From Perognathus longimembris pacificus (Eukaryota; Chordata; Mammalia; Rodentia; Heteromyidae), in assembly GCF_023159225.1 (NCBI RefSeq), contig NC_063177.1, positions 14,594,673 through 14,658,672 of the forward strand: a stretch of 64,000 nt of DNA, in the 5' to 3' direction. The notes beneath the pieces are model-generated. The model did no database searches. It saw only the letters and a list, made by a program, of their open reading frames with translations, and had not been told where the DNA came from. Below are positions 21,215 to 60,024 of the stretch, in pieces (positions within the stretch are counted from its first letter, which is position 1; the number at the start of each line of letters is the position of its first letter). Made by a program: the position numbers and the translations under genes.

Positions 21215-21590
21215 TGTTGAGGTCAGAGCAAGGGTCCTATGAGACAATGATACTTGGGACTCTGAATGATGAACTGAAGTTGCAGGTCAGAGATTGGGAA
21301 GAGGGGGAGATTCTCTGTTAAAAACAACAACAACAAACTTATGCAAAAATCCTGTGGTAGAAGGAGCAGGGCTAGTATGAGGCCAGTATGTCTGAGGTCT
21401 ATAAGAAGGTAGGTCTGCAGGAGGGCTATTTGACTGGAATGAGGGTGTTGTAGGACAAAATAAGATTTAAGTGAGTGTGGGCCAGACCATGAAGGGCCTT
21501 GTAAATACATAGGAAGTTTTCCCTCAACCGGAGGTAGAAAAACCACTGAATCTTAAAGCAGGGACATAATATCCTAACATGTGTCATAGA
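21215..21590 (+). mobile_element. Ancient mammalian repeat, family uncertain
   Basis: GGCCAGACCATGAAGGGCCTTGTAAATAC is a phrase typical of an old mammal-wide repeat ('catgaagggccttgtaagcc'). The same family is probable at 32690-33870. Confidence 0.45.
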
Positions 21591-21629
21591 ATACAAATTC
21601 CTTGGTTTGAAAGAAACAAGGAAAGACAT

Positions 21630-21770
21630 TCAAGCTGGACACCAGTGGCTCACACGTAACCCTGGATACTAAAAACGCTGAGGATTGAGTTTGAGAGCGA
21701 GCCCTGGCAGGAAGCTGATCTTTATCTCCAATTAACCAACAAAAAGCAGAAGGCTGGGGCTGGGGCACTA
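21630..21770 (+). mobile_element. 7SL-Geo SINE, truncated
   Basis: AGCTGGACACCAGTGGCTCAC start; it stops shortly after the AATTAACCAACAAAAAGC linker. Confidence 0.65.
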
Positions 21771-21977
21771 AAAACTCGAGAGATGGTGTTTTTTCTTACT
21801 TGCTTTTTAAAGGGCGTTGGGAATTGAACCCGAGGCTTTCGACATGATAGATGAAGCGCGGCGTCGTTGAACTCCATCCTCAACCCTGCCGCGCACTCTG
21901 TACACGTCAGAACTCATGCGCAAACATTACGCGCCACGGAAGTGGAGAGGGGCGGAGTTGGAAACAGCTAGCGAGCG

Positions 21978-22005
21978 ATTGGTTGGTCAGTCACTGCATG
22001 CTAAT
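21978..22005 (+). promoter_or_regulatory. Distal sequence element of the U3 gene (inverted CCAAT plus octamer-like)
   Basis: An inverted CCAAT box (ATTGG at 21978-21982) lies 15 bp upstream of an octamer-like ATGCTAAT (21998-22005), about 200 bp before U3. Rat U3 promoters are known to use a CCAAT/octamer pair in the DSE. The local sequence (about 21890-22000) is unusually CpG-rich for this intergenic region. The octamer departs from the canonical ATGCAAAT by one base. Confidence 0.65.
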
Positions 22006-22137
22006 GAACATAACATTTGAAATGACTTCAAAGTCTGAAAAGTGTTTAAAATTCTCTGTAAACTCCGAAAAAAAGATATTTAATACAATATATAGACAGA
22101 TACATACCTGAATTGGGGGAAGATAATTTATGAATAG

Positions 22138-22157
22138 CTCACCGTCAGCTAAATATG
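22138..22157 (+). promoter_or_regulatory. Proximal sequence element of the U3 gene
   Basis: CTCACCGTCAGCTAAATATG ends 42 bases before the U3 start, the spacing expected for the SNAPc-binding PSE of RNA polymerase II snRNA-type genes. The CACCG core and the A/T-rich 3' half fit the mammalian PSE consensus. No TATA box follows at -25, consistent with Pol II rather than Pol III. Confidence 0.8.
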
Positions 22158-22199
22158 TAAACGTTTTCCTGACTAGGGAGCGACGGGCACTGTCGAATT

Positions 22200-22415
22200 A
22201 AGACTATACTTTCAGGGATCATTTCTATAGTATGTTACTAGAGAAATCTCACTGATCGTGTAGAGCACCGAGAACCACGAGGAGGAGATGAAGCATTCTC
22301 TTCTGAGCGTGAAGCCGGCATCAGGTGTTGTTTTACTACAACTGCCTTTTGCCATTGATGATCGTTCTTCTCTCTTCTTGTAGAGAGTAAGAGGGAGAGA
22401 ATGCATTCTGAGTGG
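22200..22415 (+). ncRNA. SNORD3: U3 small nucleolar RNA gene
   Basis: U3 is the box C/D snoRNA that base-pairs with the pre-rRNA 5' ETS and 18S to direct SSU processome assembly and early cleavages in the nucleolus. The 216-bp element begins AAGACTATACTTTCAGGGA (box A region) and continues with GTTACTAGAGAA (A' region), GAGCGTGAAGCCGGC (box B), ATTGATGATCG (box C) and TTCTGAGTGGC (box D at the 3' end). The length equals mammalian U3 within a base. Relative to human U3, substitutions preserve pairing: GCATTCTC with GAGAATGC, and GTTGT with ACAAC. There is no A tail and no flanking duplication, so it is not a retrocopy. It lies in the NT5M-COPS3 intergenic region; human U3 genes also map to 17p11.2, but to my memory farther away. 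The exact paralogue letter cannot be assigned. Confidence 0.95.
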
Positions 22416-22420
22416 CTCTC

Positions 22421-22435
22421 GTTTTAAATTGGGTA
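22421..22435 (+). terminator. Putative snRNA-type 3' box of U3
   Basis: GTTTTAAATTGGGTA begins 6 bp after the mature U3 end. It loosely fits the GTTT-N(0-3)-AAA 3'-box consensus needed for Integrator-dependent 3' end formation of snRNA-type transcripts. The match is partial. Confidence 0.45.
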
Positions 22436-22584
22436 ACAAAGAAAGCTCCCAAGAACGGCTCTGAGAGCGCGCGTTTTGGGGAAGTCTGCTTAAGCTTTGT
22501 TTATTATTGTGTTGCTTTAAGTTGATTCCTTCAGTACTTCGCCTGTAAGAAAAAGTGTTACCACTTATATTTGGCAGAAAGGGG

Positions 22585-22785
22585 AACCAATATTGTCTTG
22601 TTCCTGTGAGCAGCTCAATGTAGACCTTCTACCACTTAAGCGACAACTCCATTTCCCGGATTTTATTGGTTAATGGGCCCTGAGATTTTTTTCATAGGTT
22701 ACTTGGCCTGCTTCCAAACTTTCCCTCCTCAGGTTTTGACCTCCTAAATAGCTAGGGTTAGACATCAGATTACAGACATAGTTTT
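22585..22785 (-). mobile_element. 7SL-Geo SINE, old
   Basis: CTACCACTTAAGCGACAACTCC and TTATTGGTTAATGGGC are recognisable. It lies 170 bp downstream of U3. Confidence 0.55.
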
Positions 22786-22881
22786 AACCCTTTATTCTTT
22801 TTCCTCATCTATCAGAGCCCTTGGTTAGTCTGCTGATAATAACAGTGATAAAGATGAAATTATTGTATTTGTGAAAAATGA

Positions 22882-23165
22882 CAGCCTTGGAATGTGGCTT
22901 AGTGGTTCCTGTGCTTGCCTAGCATACATGAAGGCCTGGGTTCATTTCTCAGTACTACAAAAACAAAATGCTCTGCTCCAGTGGCAGACTGCTAGTTTTG
23001 AGCAAAAGAAGCTCAGGGACAGTGAGTGCTCAAGCTCTGAGTTCAAGCCCCAGGGGACAGGACAGCACAGTACAGGTTGAATCGGCCGGGTGGAGAGAGA
23101 GAAAGAATGGAGGGGGCAGGGGCGGAAAGAGTGGGAGAGAGAGAAAGAAAGAAAATAGGAAAGAC
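22882..23165 (+). mobile_element. IDL-Geo SINE followed by purine-rich tract
   Basis: 22882-23060 is an IDL-Geo copy with internal losses. 23085-23165 is a GA-rich simple tract. Confidence 0.75.
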
Positions 23166-23184
23166 AGAAACTCAGGGGCTAGCT

Positions 23185-23340
23185 AGCATTCTATCACTTG
23201 AGCTCCACTTCTGGCTTTTTGGTGCTTAATTGGAAATAAGAGTCTCAGACTTTCCTGCCTAGGATTGCTTCAAACAGCAACTCTCAGATCTCAGCCTCCT
23301 GAGTAGCTAGGATTACAGGTGTGAGCCACTGGCCCTGGCT
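23185..23340 (-). mobile_element. 7SL-Geo SINE, partial
   Basis: The Geo part is cut to TATCACTTGAGCTCC; the linker and 7SL part are complete. Confidence 0.7.
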
Positions 23341-23359
23341 CTTCTCTCCCCTGCCCTCC

Positions 23360-24250
23360 TGCCAGAAACATCCAATGTCCATGTGGTTAAATAAGCTGTG
23401 CTATAGCCATAAAGTAGCATTGATTGGAAACAGAAAAAGGAAAAGTTGAATGCAAATGCTTAATATATCTTTATGATGACAAATAAAATGAATTAGACCA
23501 AAAAAGAGCATATATACCATACTAAATGACCTCCAAAGACACAAAAGCTTGGGGTCCCTACGTGGAACTATTGATGTGATCTGGACTAGTGGCTGTTTTT
23601 TAGGTAGTTGTGGGTATGACCCACAAGAGGATTATGCGGGAAATCCTGGCTGTAAGGTGAGCAGTTTTCCCCCACTGTTGTCTTGCCACAGGCCAAAAGA
23701 TTGGAGCCCTGTCTGGGAAAGTGGCTCTAGCAGGCATCAAGGCTTGGGTTCAATTCCTCAGCACCACATAAACCGAAAAAGCCGTAAATGGCACTGTGGC
23801 CCAAGAGATAGTGCTAGCCTTGAGCAAAAAGAAGCCAGGGAAGTGCTCAGGTCCTGATTCCAAGCTCCAGGACTGGTAAAAAAATTAAAATAAAAAAAAT
23901 GATTGGAGCCAGTCATGGGCTGGAACCTCTATAACTAGGAACTCAAAGCAACCATTTTTATTTGTGAATTGATTCAAGTATTTTGTTGTAGTAATAAAGC
24001 TGAATAACACAGTATGGTTCCATTTATATAAATTTCTAGGGAACTCAGTCTAGTCTATGGTGACAGGATGGGTGCTAGGGCATTTGGGGATGTAAGGGAG
24101 GAAAGGAATTTACAAAAGGACAGAAGGAACTTCTGGGGCAATGAGGGAATCACTGTCTTGATTAAGGAAGTGCTTTCACAGGTGTCGGCTGAAGTCAAGA
24201 TGTATCCACTGAAGAAAATGTGTCAAAATGTCTATCAGACTTTAAAACTT
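23360..24250 (+). mobile_element. Old L1 3' end, interrupted by IDL-Geo
   Basis: CCAATGTCCATGTGGTTAAA, TATACCATACTAAATGACC and TGGTGACAGGATGGGTG are consistent with L1M 3' sequence. The SINE at 23700-23890 splits it. Confidence 0.5.
23700..23890 (+). mobile_element. IDL-Geo SINE
   Basis: Diverged copy; GATTGGAGCC precedes (23699) and GATTGGAGCCAG follows (23901), a clear target-site duplication. Confidence 0.85.
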
Positions 24251-24257
24251 TGTTTTA

Positions 24258-24570
24258 GCCAGGTGCCAGTCTTCACACCTGTAGTCTTAGCTACTTAGGA
24301 GGCTGAGATCAGAGGGTCGAAGTTCAAAGCCAGCCTGGGCAGGAAACTCTGTGAGACTTTTTTAAATTACTTATTTTTCCAGTCCTGGGGCTTCAACTAA
24401 GGGCCTGAGCATTGTCCCTGGCTTCCTTTTGCTCAAGGCTGGCACTCTGCCACTTGAGCCACAGTGCCACTTCCGGCTTTTTTCTACATATGTGGTGCTG
24501 AGGAATCGAACCCATGGCTTCATGTACACGAGGCGAGCACTTTACCACTAGGCCATATTCCCAGGCCCTA
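24258..24570. mobile_element. 7SL-type left part (+) joined to IDL-Geo SINE (-)
   Basis: 24258-24357 is a plus-strand 7SL-like monomer, cut at GTGAGACTTTTTT; 24366-24570 is a reverse IDL-Geo copy inserted there. Confidence 0.75.
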
Positions 24571-24574
24571 AAGT

Positions 24575-25001
24575 GGTAAGTTGGTTCAAACAGTTGCTAT
24601 AAGGCAGAATGTAACCCCATTGGCCACCTGCGTGTGACCTGGCATGCTCTGTAAGTGTTGTAACCTCATTGACCACCTGCATGTGGCAGGCTTGACCATG
24701 TGGTATTTGCCTTTATAACTGGGCCCCCAGCTTGGCCCCGGGGCGCATGGTCCCAGCTCCAGAGTCTGGGCTCTGGCCCTGGCTGGCCAGCCTGCTTTTT
24801 ACAGTGGCAGTTTCAGCTCCCGAGTCTGGGCTGTGACCCTGGCCAGTCAGTATACTTTTTACTTCCCCAATAAATCCATCATTTTACTTGAGACTGTCTC
24901 TGAGTGGTGGACTCTTGGAGGGATGGGGGATCCTCCCCCGGGGATCCCCCCTTGGGCCCCATTACATTGTGGTCCCCTCCCTTGGGGGGACCCCCATTAC
25001 A
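24575..25001 (+). mobile_element. Solo LTR, family A, 5' truncated
   Basis: It shares TTTATAACTGGGCC (TATA region), CCCAATAAATCC (polyadenylation signal), GACTGTCTCTGAGTGGTGG and a CCCCCATTACA terminus with the inverted copy at 19651. The CTCCxGAGTCTGGGCT segment is duplicated inside (about 24760 and 24816). No gag, pol or env remnant is seen around it. Confidence 0.7.
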
Positions 25002-25214
25002 TTAAGACCTCTGCCCATCACACATGTTCCTCTGTTTTGAACTCTCTGGCCTCAGATCTCTCTGAATGGCCCCTTCTTACCCTCAGACCTCAGAAACATG
25101 GCTTTTCCTTCCTATGGTCCATTATTGTCTTTGATTTTCTCCACAGTGCATATGACCCCCTAAATTTGTTCTGTTTACTTGCTAATTATCTTCCTTTCCC
25201 AGCCAGAACCTCCA

Positions 25215-25840
25215 TTCACGAAATGCAGTATCCTGGCCACCCAGGACTCGCACCCATGACAAGAAAGTCACCAGCACTCAGTCAATAGGGCGAGGAGTCT
25301 TTATTTAGCTGTGCACAGTGTCTGCCCTCCACCACTGGGATGGTAAAGAACAGCATCGAGCGACCCCAGGGCTGGGTTTTTAAAGGTAGAAACTATGCAT
25401 TCTACAGCAGGTAGTCACATAGTAAGTACAGACCCAGGGTGTCAATGCAGGGGGTCAGAGCAAGTCAGAATTTCACAATCAGGCTGACCTAATATCAACT
25501 CTATTTTAACAATTGTTACCATGTTCCCCTAATATCAACTAGGCAAGCATGAGCAGACTAAAACAATACTCAATCATAAGTGGACCAACCTGACAGTCAC
25601 CATGGCATTTCTATGACTACTACTATGGTTATTTCTATAATCTATTACTATGATCATTTAATACATTACTATAGTTGCTACCTAGATACAGAGAGAGAGA
25701 AGGGGTACACATATTCTTAAATGTCAGACTACAAGGAACTAGTCTCATGGGTAGGGGTGCAGCCCTCTAGCATGGAGTCACCAAAATGGAGTTATAGAAG
25801 TTAAGAGTAAACTCTAAGACAGTGAAATTTTACAAGCCCT
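25215..25840 (-). mobile_element. Solo LTR-like element, family B
   Basis: In reverse it carries CCTTTAAAAACCCAGCC (TATA-like), AGCTAAATAAAGACTCC (polyadenylation signal) and CTATTGACTGAGTGCTGGTGAC. It is a longer copy of the element at 18535. The upstream part (25440-25840) is assigned to it only by continuity. Confidence 0.55.
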
Positions 25841-26079
25841 ATTGTTTCTAGGAGCTCAGGGGCTACACTTTTCCTTGTTTTTCACACAAGGACTTTATCT
25901 TCCTCAAGGATACATCCCTAGCATGAGGCACAGGGTTTGTATTTCTTTGACACAAAGTAAAGATGTGTTCAAAGAATGGAAGAATAAGAGATTCAAAGTA
26001 TCAGTTCACCCACTGTTGTGGCAGCTGTTTGTCTCCAGTAATTCCTACATTTTCCAAAGGACCTGCTTAAGAACAAAAA

Positions 26080-26290
26080 TCAGGCCAGTGGCTCACACCA
26101 GTAATCCTAGCTACTTAGGAGACTGAGATCTGAGGACTGTGGTTTGAAGCCAGCTCAGACAGAAGTTCCATGAGACTCTTATTTTTAATTAACCTTTCAC
26201 AAAACAGGAGGTGGTACAGTGCTAGCCTTGAGCAAAAAGGGTCAGGGACAGCACCCAGAACCTGAGTTAAAGCCCCACAACTGACAAAAA
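26080..26290 (+). mobile_element. 7SL-Geo SINE
   Basis: CAGTGGCTCACACCAGTAATCC start, TTTTTAATTAACC linker, shortened Geo. Confidence 0.7.
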
Positions 26291-26352
26291 AGAATCAGAA
26301 TGTGTTCAAGGTTATCTTTGTAATCTCAAGTCTTCCAATTTATTCTCTCTCT

Positions 26353-26562
26353 TGGGCTGGGACTATGGCCTAGTGGTAAAGTGCTCGTCTCATATACGTG
26401 AAGCCCTGGGTTTGATTCCTCAGCACCATATATATAGAAAAAAGCCAGAAGTGGCGCTGTGTCTCAAATGGTAGAGTGCTAGCCTTGACCAAAAGGAAGC
26501 CAGGGACAGTGCTCAGGCCCTGAGTTCAAGCCCCAGGACTGGCAACAAAAACAAAACAAAAC
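26353..26562 (+). mobile_element. IDL-Geo SINE
   Basis: Full copy; AATTTATTCTCTCTCT flanks both sides (26336 and 26563). Confidence 0.92.
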
Positions 26563-26577
26563 GAATTTATTCTCTCT

Positions 26578-27030
26578 CTGTCGGTCGTGGGGCTTGAACT
26601 CAGGGCCTAAGCACTGTCCCTGAACCCTTCAGCTCAAGGTTAGTGTTCTACCACTTGAGCAACAGCACCACTTCTGGTTTTCTGATGGTTAACTGGAGAT
26701 AAGAGTCTCACAGACTTTCCTGCCTGGGCCAGCTTTTTTTTTTTTTTTTTTTGGCCAGTCCTGGGCCTTGGACTCAGGGCCTGAGCACTGGGTCCCTGGC
26801 TTCTTCCCGCTCAAGGCTCGCACTCTGCCACTTGAGCCACAGCGCCGCTTCTGGCCATTTTCTGTATATGTGGTGCTGGGGAATCGAACCTAGGGCCTTG
26901 TGTATCCGAGGCAGGCACTCTTGCCACTAGGCTATATCCCCAGCCCCTGGGCCAGCTTTGAACCCTGGTCCTCAGCTCTCATCCTTCTGAGAAGCTAGGA
27001 TTACAGGTGTGAGCCACCCGTGCTGGGCCC
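26578..27030 (-). mobile_element. 7SL-Geo SINE split by a younger IDL-Geo
   Basis: Host element 26578-26735 and 26946-27030. The interruption at 26735-26945 is duplicated at its edges (CTGGGCCAGCTTT). Confidence 0.88.
26735..26945 (-). mobile_element. IDL-Geo SINE, young subfamily, nested
   Basis: It carries TTCCCGCTC, GCCGCTTCTGG and ATCCGAGGCAGGC, and it has an 18-T tail. It is inserted in a 7SL-Geo copy. Confidence 0.92.
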
Positions 27031-27194
27031 AATTTATTCTCAAGAGAAAGAGAGAAGGGTACAATTGCTCTTGGCTGTTGTGAAGCAAGTACAAATTTTA
27101 TACTGGCCTAACCTACAAGACTTCAGTGCCCTTCGGAATTCCCTGAAAGAGCTTGTAAACTCCTGTTTCTGAGTAGGAAGTCTAGTGTGGGAGT

Positions 27195-27463
27195 CCCTGA
27201 ACTTGCATTTCCAGTTGTTTGGTTTTTTAAGTAGGTATCCGGTAAAGGAGAACACCACATGGTATTCAGGTAGGACAGAACAGTTTATTACCGAACTGCT
27301 GGCCTGTGGCCAAGATGATGCTTGGAGAAGGGAGAGAAGGAACCACCCTCACCCAGCCCTGCCTCATCTAGGGCAGGGGTGAGGGGTGTGGCCAGGTGGA
27401 TTAGGATGTGACCTCAGGGAAAGGGGAGGTAACTGCCTCCAGGCCTGCCAGGACTGGCAAAAA

Positions 27464-27502
<39 letters not shown>
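27195..27502 (-). mobile_element. Possible LTR-like element with Geo tail and (AAAT)n
   Basis: In reverse, GGTAATAAACTGTTCTGTCC resembles an LTR polyadenylation region. The right end GCCAGGACTGGCAAAAA is a Geo 3' end, followed by about ten AAAT units (27463-27502). Assignment is weak. Confidence 0.35.
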
Positions 27503-27654
27503 AAACAAACACCTGTCTCCAGTGCTGCAACAGACCAAAGACTGAGGACCAAGGGCTGCTATGGCAGGGCGCATGTCTATGTGAGAGGACAGTGTTAAGC
27601 TCAGTCATGCACAGTGTCTTAAATCGGCCAACTTATTTCCATTTCTGGCTTTTG

Positions 27655-27852
27655 TTTTGTTTTCAGTCCTGGGCCTTGGACTCAGGGCCTGAGCACTGTC
27701 CCTGGCTTCTTTTTGTTCAAGGCTAGCACTCTGCCACTTGAGCCACAGCACCACTTCTGGCCATTTTCTGTATATATGTTGCTGGGGACTTGAACTCAGG
27801 GTTTCATGTATATAAGGCAAGCGCTCTTGCCACTAGGCCATATCCCCAGCCC
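27655..27852 (-). mobile_element. IDL-Geo SINE
   Basis: Reverse copy; the Geo end is GTTTTCAGTCCTGGGCC. Confidence 0.9.
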
Positions 27853-27984
27853 TCCATCTCTGTTGTTGAGAATGGAAAGCAAGTGCTTTGCCACTGAGCC
27901 ATATACCAAACTCATAATAGCTTCCTAATGGTCTCTTTTGGGGTTAGCACATGAAACCAGACCCATGGTTTTGCTTTTGTCTTT

Positions 27985-28400
27985 GCCAGTAGTGGGGCTT
28001 GAACTCAGGGAGAGCCTCATGGTCTTGCTTAGCTTTTTCTTTTTTATTTGCCAGTCTTGGGCCTTGGACTCAGGGCCTGAGCACTGTCCCTGGCTTCTTT
28101 TTGCTCAAGGCTAGCACTCTATCATTTGAGCCACAGCGCCACTTCTGGCCATTTTCTATATATGTGATGCTGAGGAATCGAACCCATGGCTTCATGTATA
28201 GGAGGCAAGCACTCTTGCTACTAGGCCATATTCCTAGCTCCTTGCTTAGCTTTTTCTACTCAAGGCAAGTGGGCTTTGCACTTGAACCACACCCTTCCAC
28301 TTCTGGCATTTTGCTGGTTAATTGGAGAGAAAAGTCTCCTGAGAGCCTCTTGTGTAGCTAAGATTGATAGTTGTGAGCCACCAGCACCCTGCACAGACCT
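27985..28400 (-). mobile_element. 7SL-Geo SINE split by IDL-Geo
   Basis: The host element is interrupted at 28045-28240. CTTGCTTAGCTTTTTCT is present on both sides of the insert. Confidence 0.88.
28045..28240 (-). mobile_element. IDL-Geo SINE, nested
   Basis: Full reverse copy with 17-bp target-site duplication in the 7SL-Geo host. Confidence 0.92.
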
Positions 28401-28417
28401 ATGTTTTATTTTGCTTT

Positions 28418-28880
28418 TTTTTTTTTTTTCTGGTCTTGGGGTTTGAACTAAAGGCCTGGACACTGTCCCTGAGCCTTTGCGCTCAAAGCTAGTGTTCTAC
28501 CACTTGAGCCATAGCTCCACTTCTGGCTTCAATTTATTTATTTATTTTTTTGGCCAGTCCTGGGCCTTGGACTCAGGGCCTGAGCACTGTCCCTGGCTTC
28601 TTCCCGCTCAAGACTAGCACTCTGCCACCTGAGCCACAGCGCCCCTTCTGGACGTTTTCCATATATGTGGTGCTGGGGAATCGAACCCAGGGCTTCATGT
28701 ACATGAGGCAAGCACTCTTGCCACTAGGCCATACTCCCAGCCCTTCAATATTTTTTTTGTAGTTATTTAGAGATAAGAGTCTCACAGACTTTCTTGCCTT
28801 GGCTGGCTTTGAACCATGATCCTCAGGTTTTGGCCTCCTGAGAAGCTAGGATTATAGGTGTGAGCCCCCGGTGCCCAATC
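28418..28880 (-). mobile_element. 7SL-Geo SINE split by IDL-Geo
   Basis: The host parts are 28418-28530 and 28746-28880; the insert occupies 28545-28743. Confidence 0.88.
28545..28743 (-). mobile_element. IDL-Geo SINE, intermediate subfamily, nested
   Basis: It has TTCCCGCTC of the young group but CCAGGGCTTCATG of the older one. CTTCAATxTTT flanks it. Confidence 0.9.
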
Positions 28881-28989
28881 AGACTTAGGCTTTTACGATG
28901 AAATTCAATAACGCTACCTCCTCGTACAAAACCCTCCAGCAGCTTCCTAATCTCAGAAAAAGTCCAATAACTTTAATATGATTTAGTTG

Positions 28990-29140
28990 CCTCAGCTCAG
29001 GCACCTGACACTTGAGCCACAGCTCCAATTGGACATGAGTCTCAAGGTCTTTCCTTCCCAGGCTGGATTCGAACTGTGATCCTCAAATCTCTGCCGCTTC
29101 AGTGTCTGGGGTTACAAGCTTGAGCCAACAGTGCCAGGTG
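28990..29140 (-). mobile_element. 7SL-Geo SINE, partial
   Basis: CACTTGAGCCACAGCTCC and CAGGCTGGATTCGAACTG are recognisable; the T tail and part of Geo are lost. Confidence 0.6.
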
Positions 29141-29300
29141 CAGCATACATCTTGGGTGAAGATACAGTGCTAGGCGATATTCTAAATGTTTCATGTGCTT
29201 AGGGCATGTTGAGATGTTTTTACATGTTGGAAAAGTGAAGCCTGGGGCTGCCAGATAACTTGCTCAAATCACAAGCGACAAAGTAACACAAAAGGGATTT
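29140..29300 (+). mobile_element. Old MIR/L2-like fragment
   Basis: ATACAGTGCTAGGCGATATTC and CCAGATAACTTGCTCAAATCACAAG resemble the conserved L2/MIR phrase 'aacttgcccaaggtcac'. Confidence 0.4.
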
Positions 29301-29519
29301 GCGCCCAATCTACCGAGAGCCTAAATTCACAGGGAAAAAAATTCATGAAGGATATATCCAATCAGTGCGCTGTAAGGATCTTCCAGGTGAAAAAAACAAA
29401 AAAAAACAACAACCCTGCAAATTCCTAGCAAAAACCGAGCTGGAAAACGTGCTTAGTTACAAATCTCCAGGTGAAGAGGTGAGAGATTTCACAGGTGCAC
29501 ACAGCAAAGAAAGAATGGG

Positions 29520-29722
29520 GAGGTTGGGAATATGGCCTAGTGGCAAGAGTGCTTGCCTCATATACACGAAGCCCTGGACTCGATTCCCAAGTACCACCTA
29601 TATAGAAAATGGCCAGAAGTGGCGCTGTGGCTGAGTGCTAGCCTTGAGCAAAAAAGAAGCCAGGGACAGTGCTCAGGCCCTGAGTCCAAGGCCCAGGACT
29701 GGCCAAAAAAAAAAAAAAAAAA
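29520..29722 (+). mobile_element. IDL-Geo SINE at the edge of the COPS3 promoter
   Basis: Full copy; AAAGAATGGGGAG lies on both sides. Its A tail ends 15 bp before the first ETS-like site of the COPS3 promoter and about 220 bp before the start codon. Confidence 0.93.
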
Positions 29723-29945
29723 GAATGGGGAGACCGACTTCCGGTTACGTTGAGCGGCGGAACTGTTTCCTTGGAAACAGCAGGGGGCGTTCCAGCCAAG
29801 TGAGATCTCGCGGTGATTGAGAAGGCGGAAGTGACGTCAGTGGTTTTTCTAGGCCCTCTGGTGTATCGCTGCGGCCCCTCCTCCCAGAGCGGCCGCCTTT
29901 TCCCGCGCGAGCTGCTCCTGCCGCTCGGGCCGCCTGCGGGAAAAC

Positions 29946-59605
<29,660 letters not shown>

Positions 59606-59860
59606 AACTAACACCCATCCTGAGCTGCACAGGCGAATGTCACCTTGGTGGCCGAGAGCGTGCGGAGGGCAGCAGGGAGCACCAGGCCTGTTCCACCTGG
59701 ACATTCACTTTTGTTTTGACATCTTCACTCCTATGTGCTTTCAGAAAACCATTCTCTCTGCAAAGAAAGGAAAAAAGTTCAAACTAGAGTCTGTTGTGGA
59801 TTTATTTATCCTCAGATTATTGTTATTATTGCATTAAATTTACCATTTTGTTTTAATTCC
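59606..59860 (+). terminator. COPS3: COPS3 3' UTR and polyadenylation signal
   Basis: About 250 bp of non-repetitive 3' UTR follows the stop. ATTAAA at 59833-59838 is the likely signal, followed within 40 bp by a T/GT-rich stretch (TGTGTCTTCTGT at 59870-59881). The exact cleavage site is inferred, not seen. Confidence 0.7.
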
Positions 59861-60024
59861 TTGAACATTGATGTGTCTTCTGTATCACTTTTTTCTTGTA
59901 TGTGAAGCTTTAGGACTTTTTTGAAGATTTGAATCTAAAAGTTGATATCAGTCTAAAAAAAAATCCTAAGAGAATCTATAGGGTAAAAGCCAGGTTTTTG
60001 TTTTCTGTTGTTGTTATTTGTTTT

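Noticed and set aside
22200..22415. U3 as a processed pseudogene
   Set aside because: There is no A tail or target-site duplication, the promoter elements are present upstream, and stem changes are compensatory.
18535..25840. A provirus bounded by the LTR pairs
   Set aside because: The orientations are inconsistent (family A inverted) and no gag, pol or env similarity occurs between them; these are solo LTRs.
27463..27502. CRISPR-like or satellite array
   Set aside because: It is a simple (AAAT)n tail of a SINE. No array with unique spacers exists anywhere in the window.
27999..28361. 120-codon open frame on the plus strand
   Set aside because: It is a read-through of a nested IDL-Geo inside a 7SL-Geo SINE.
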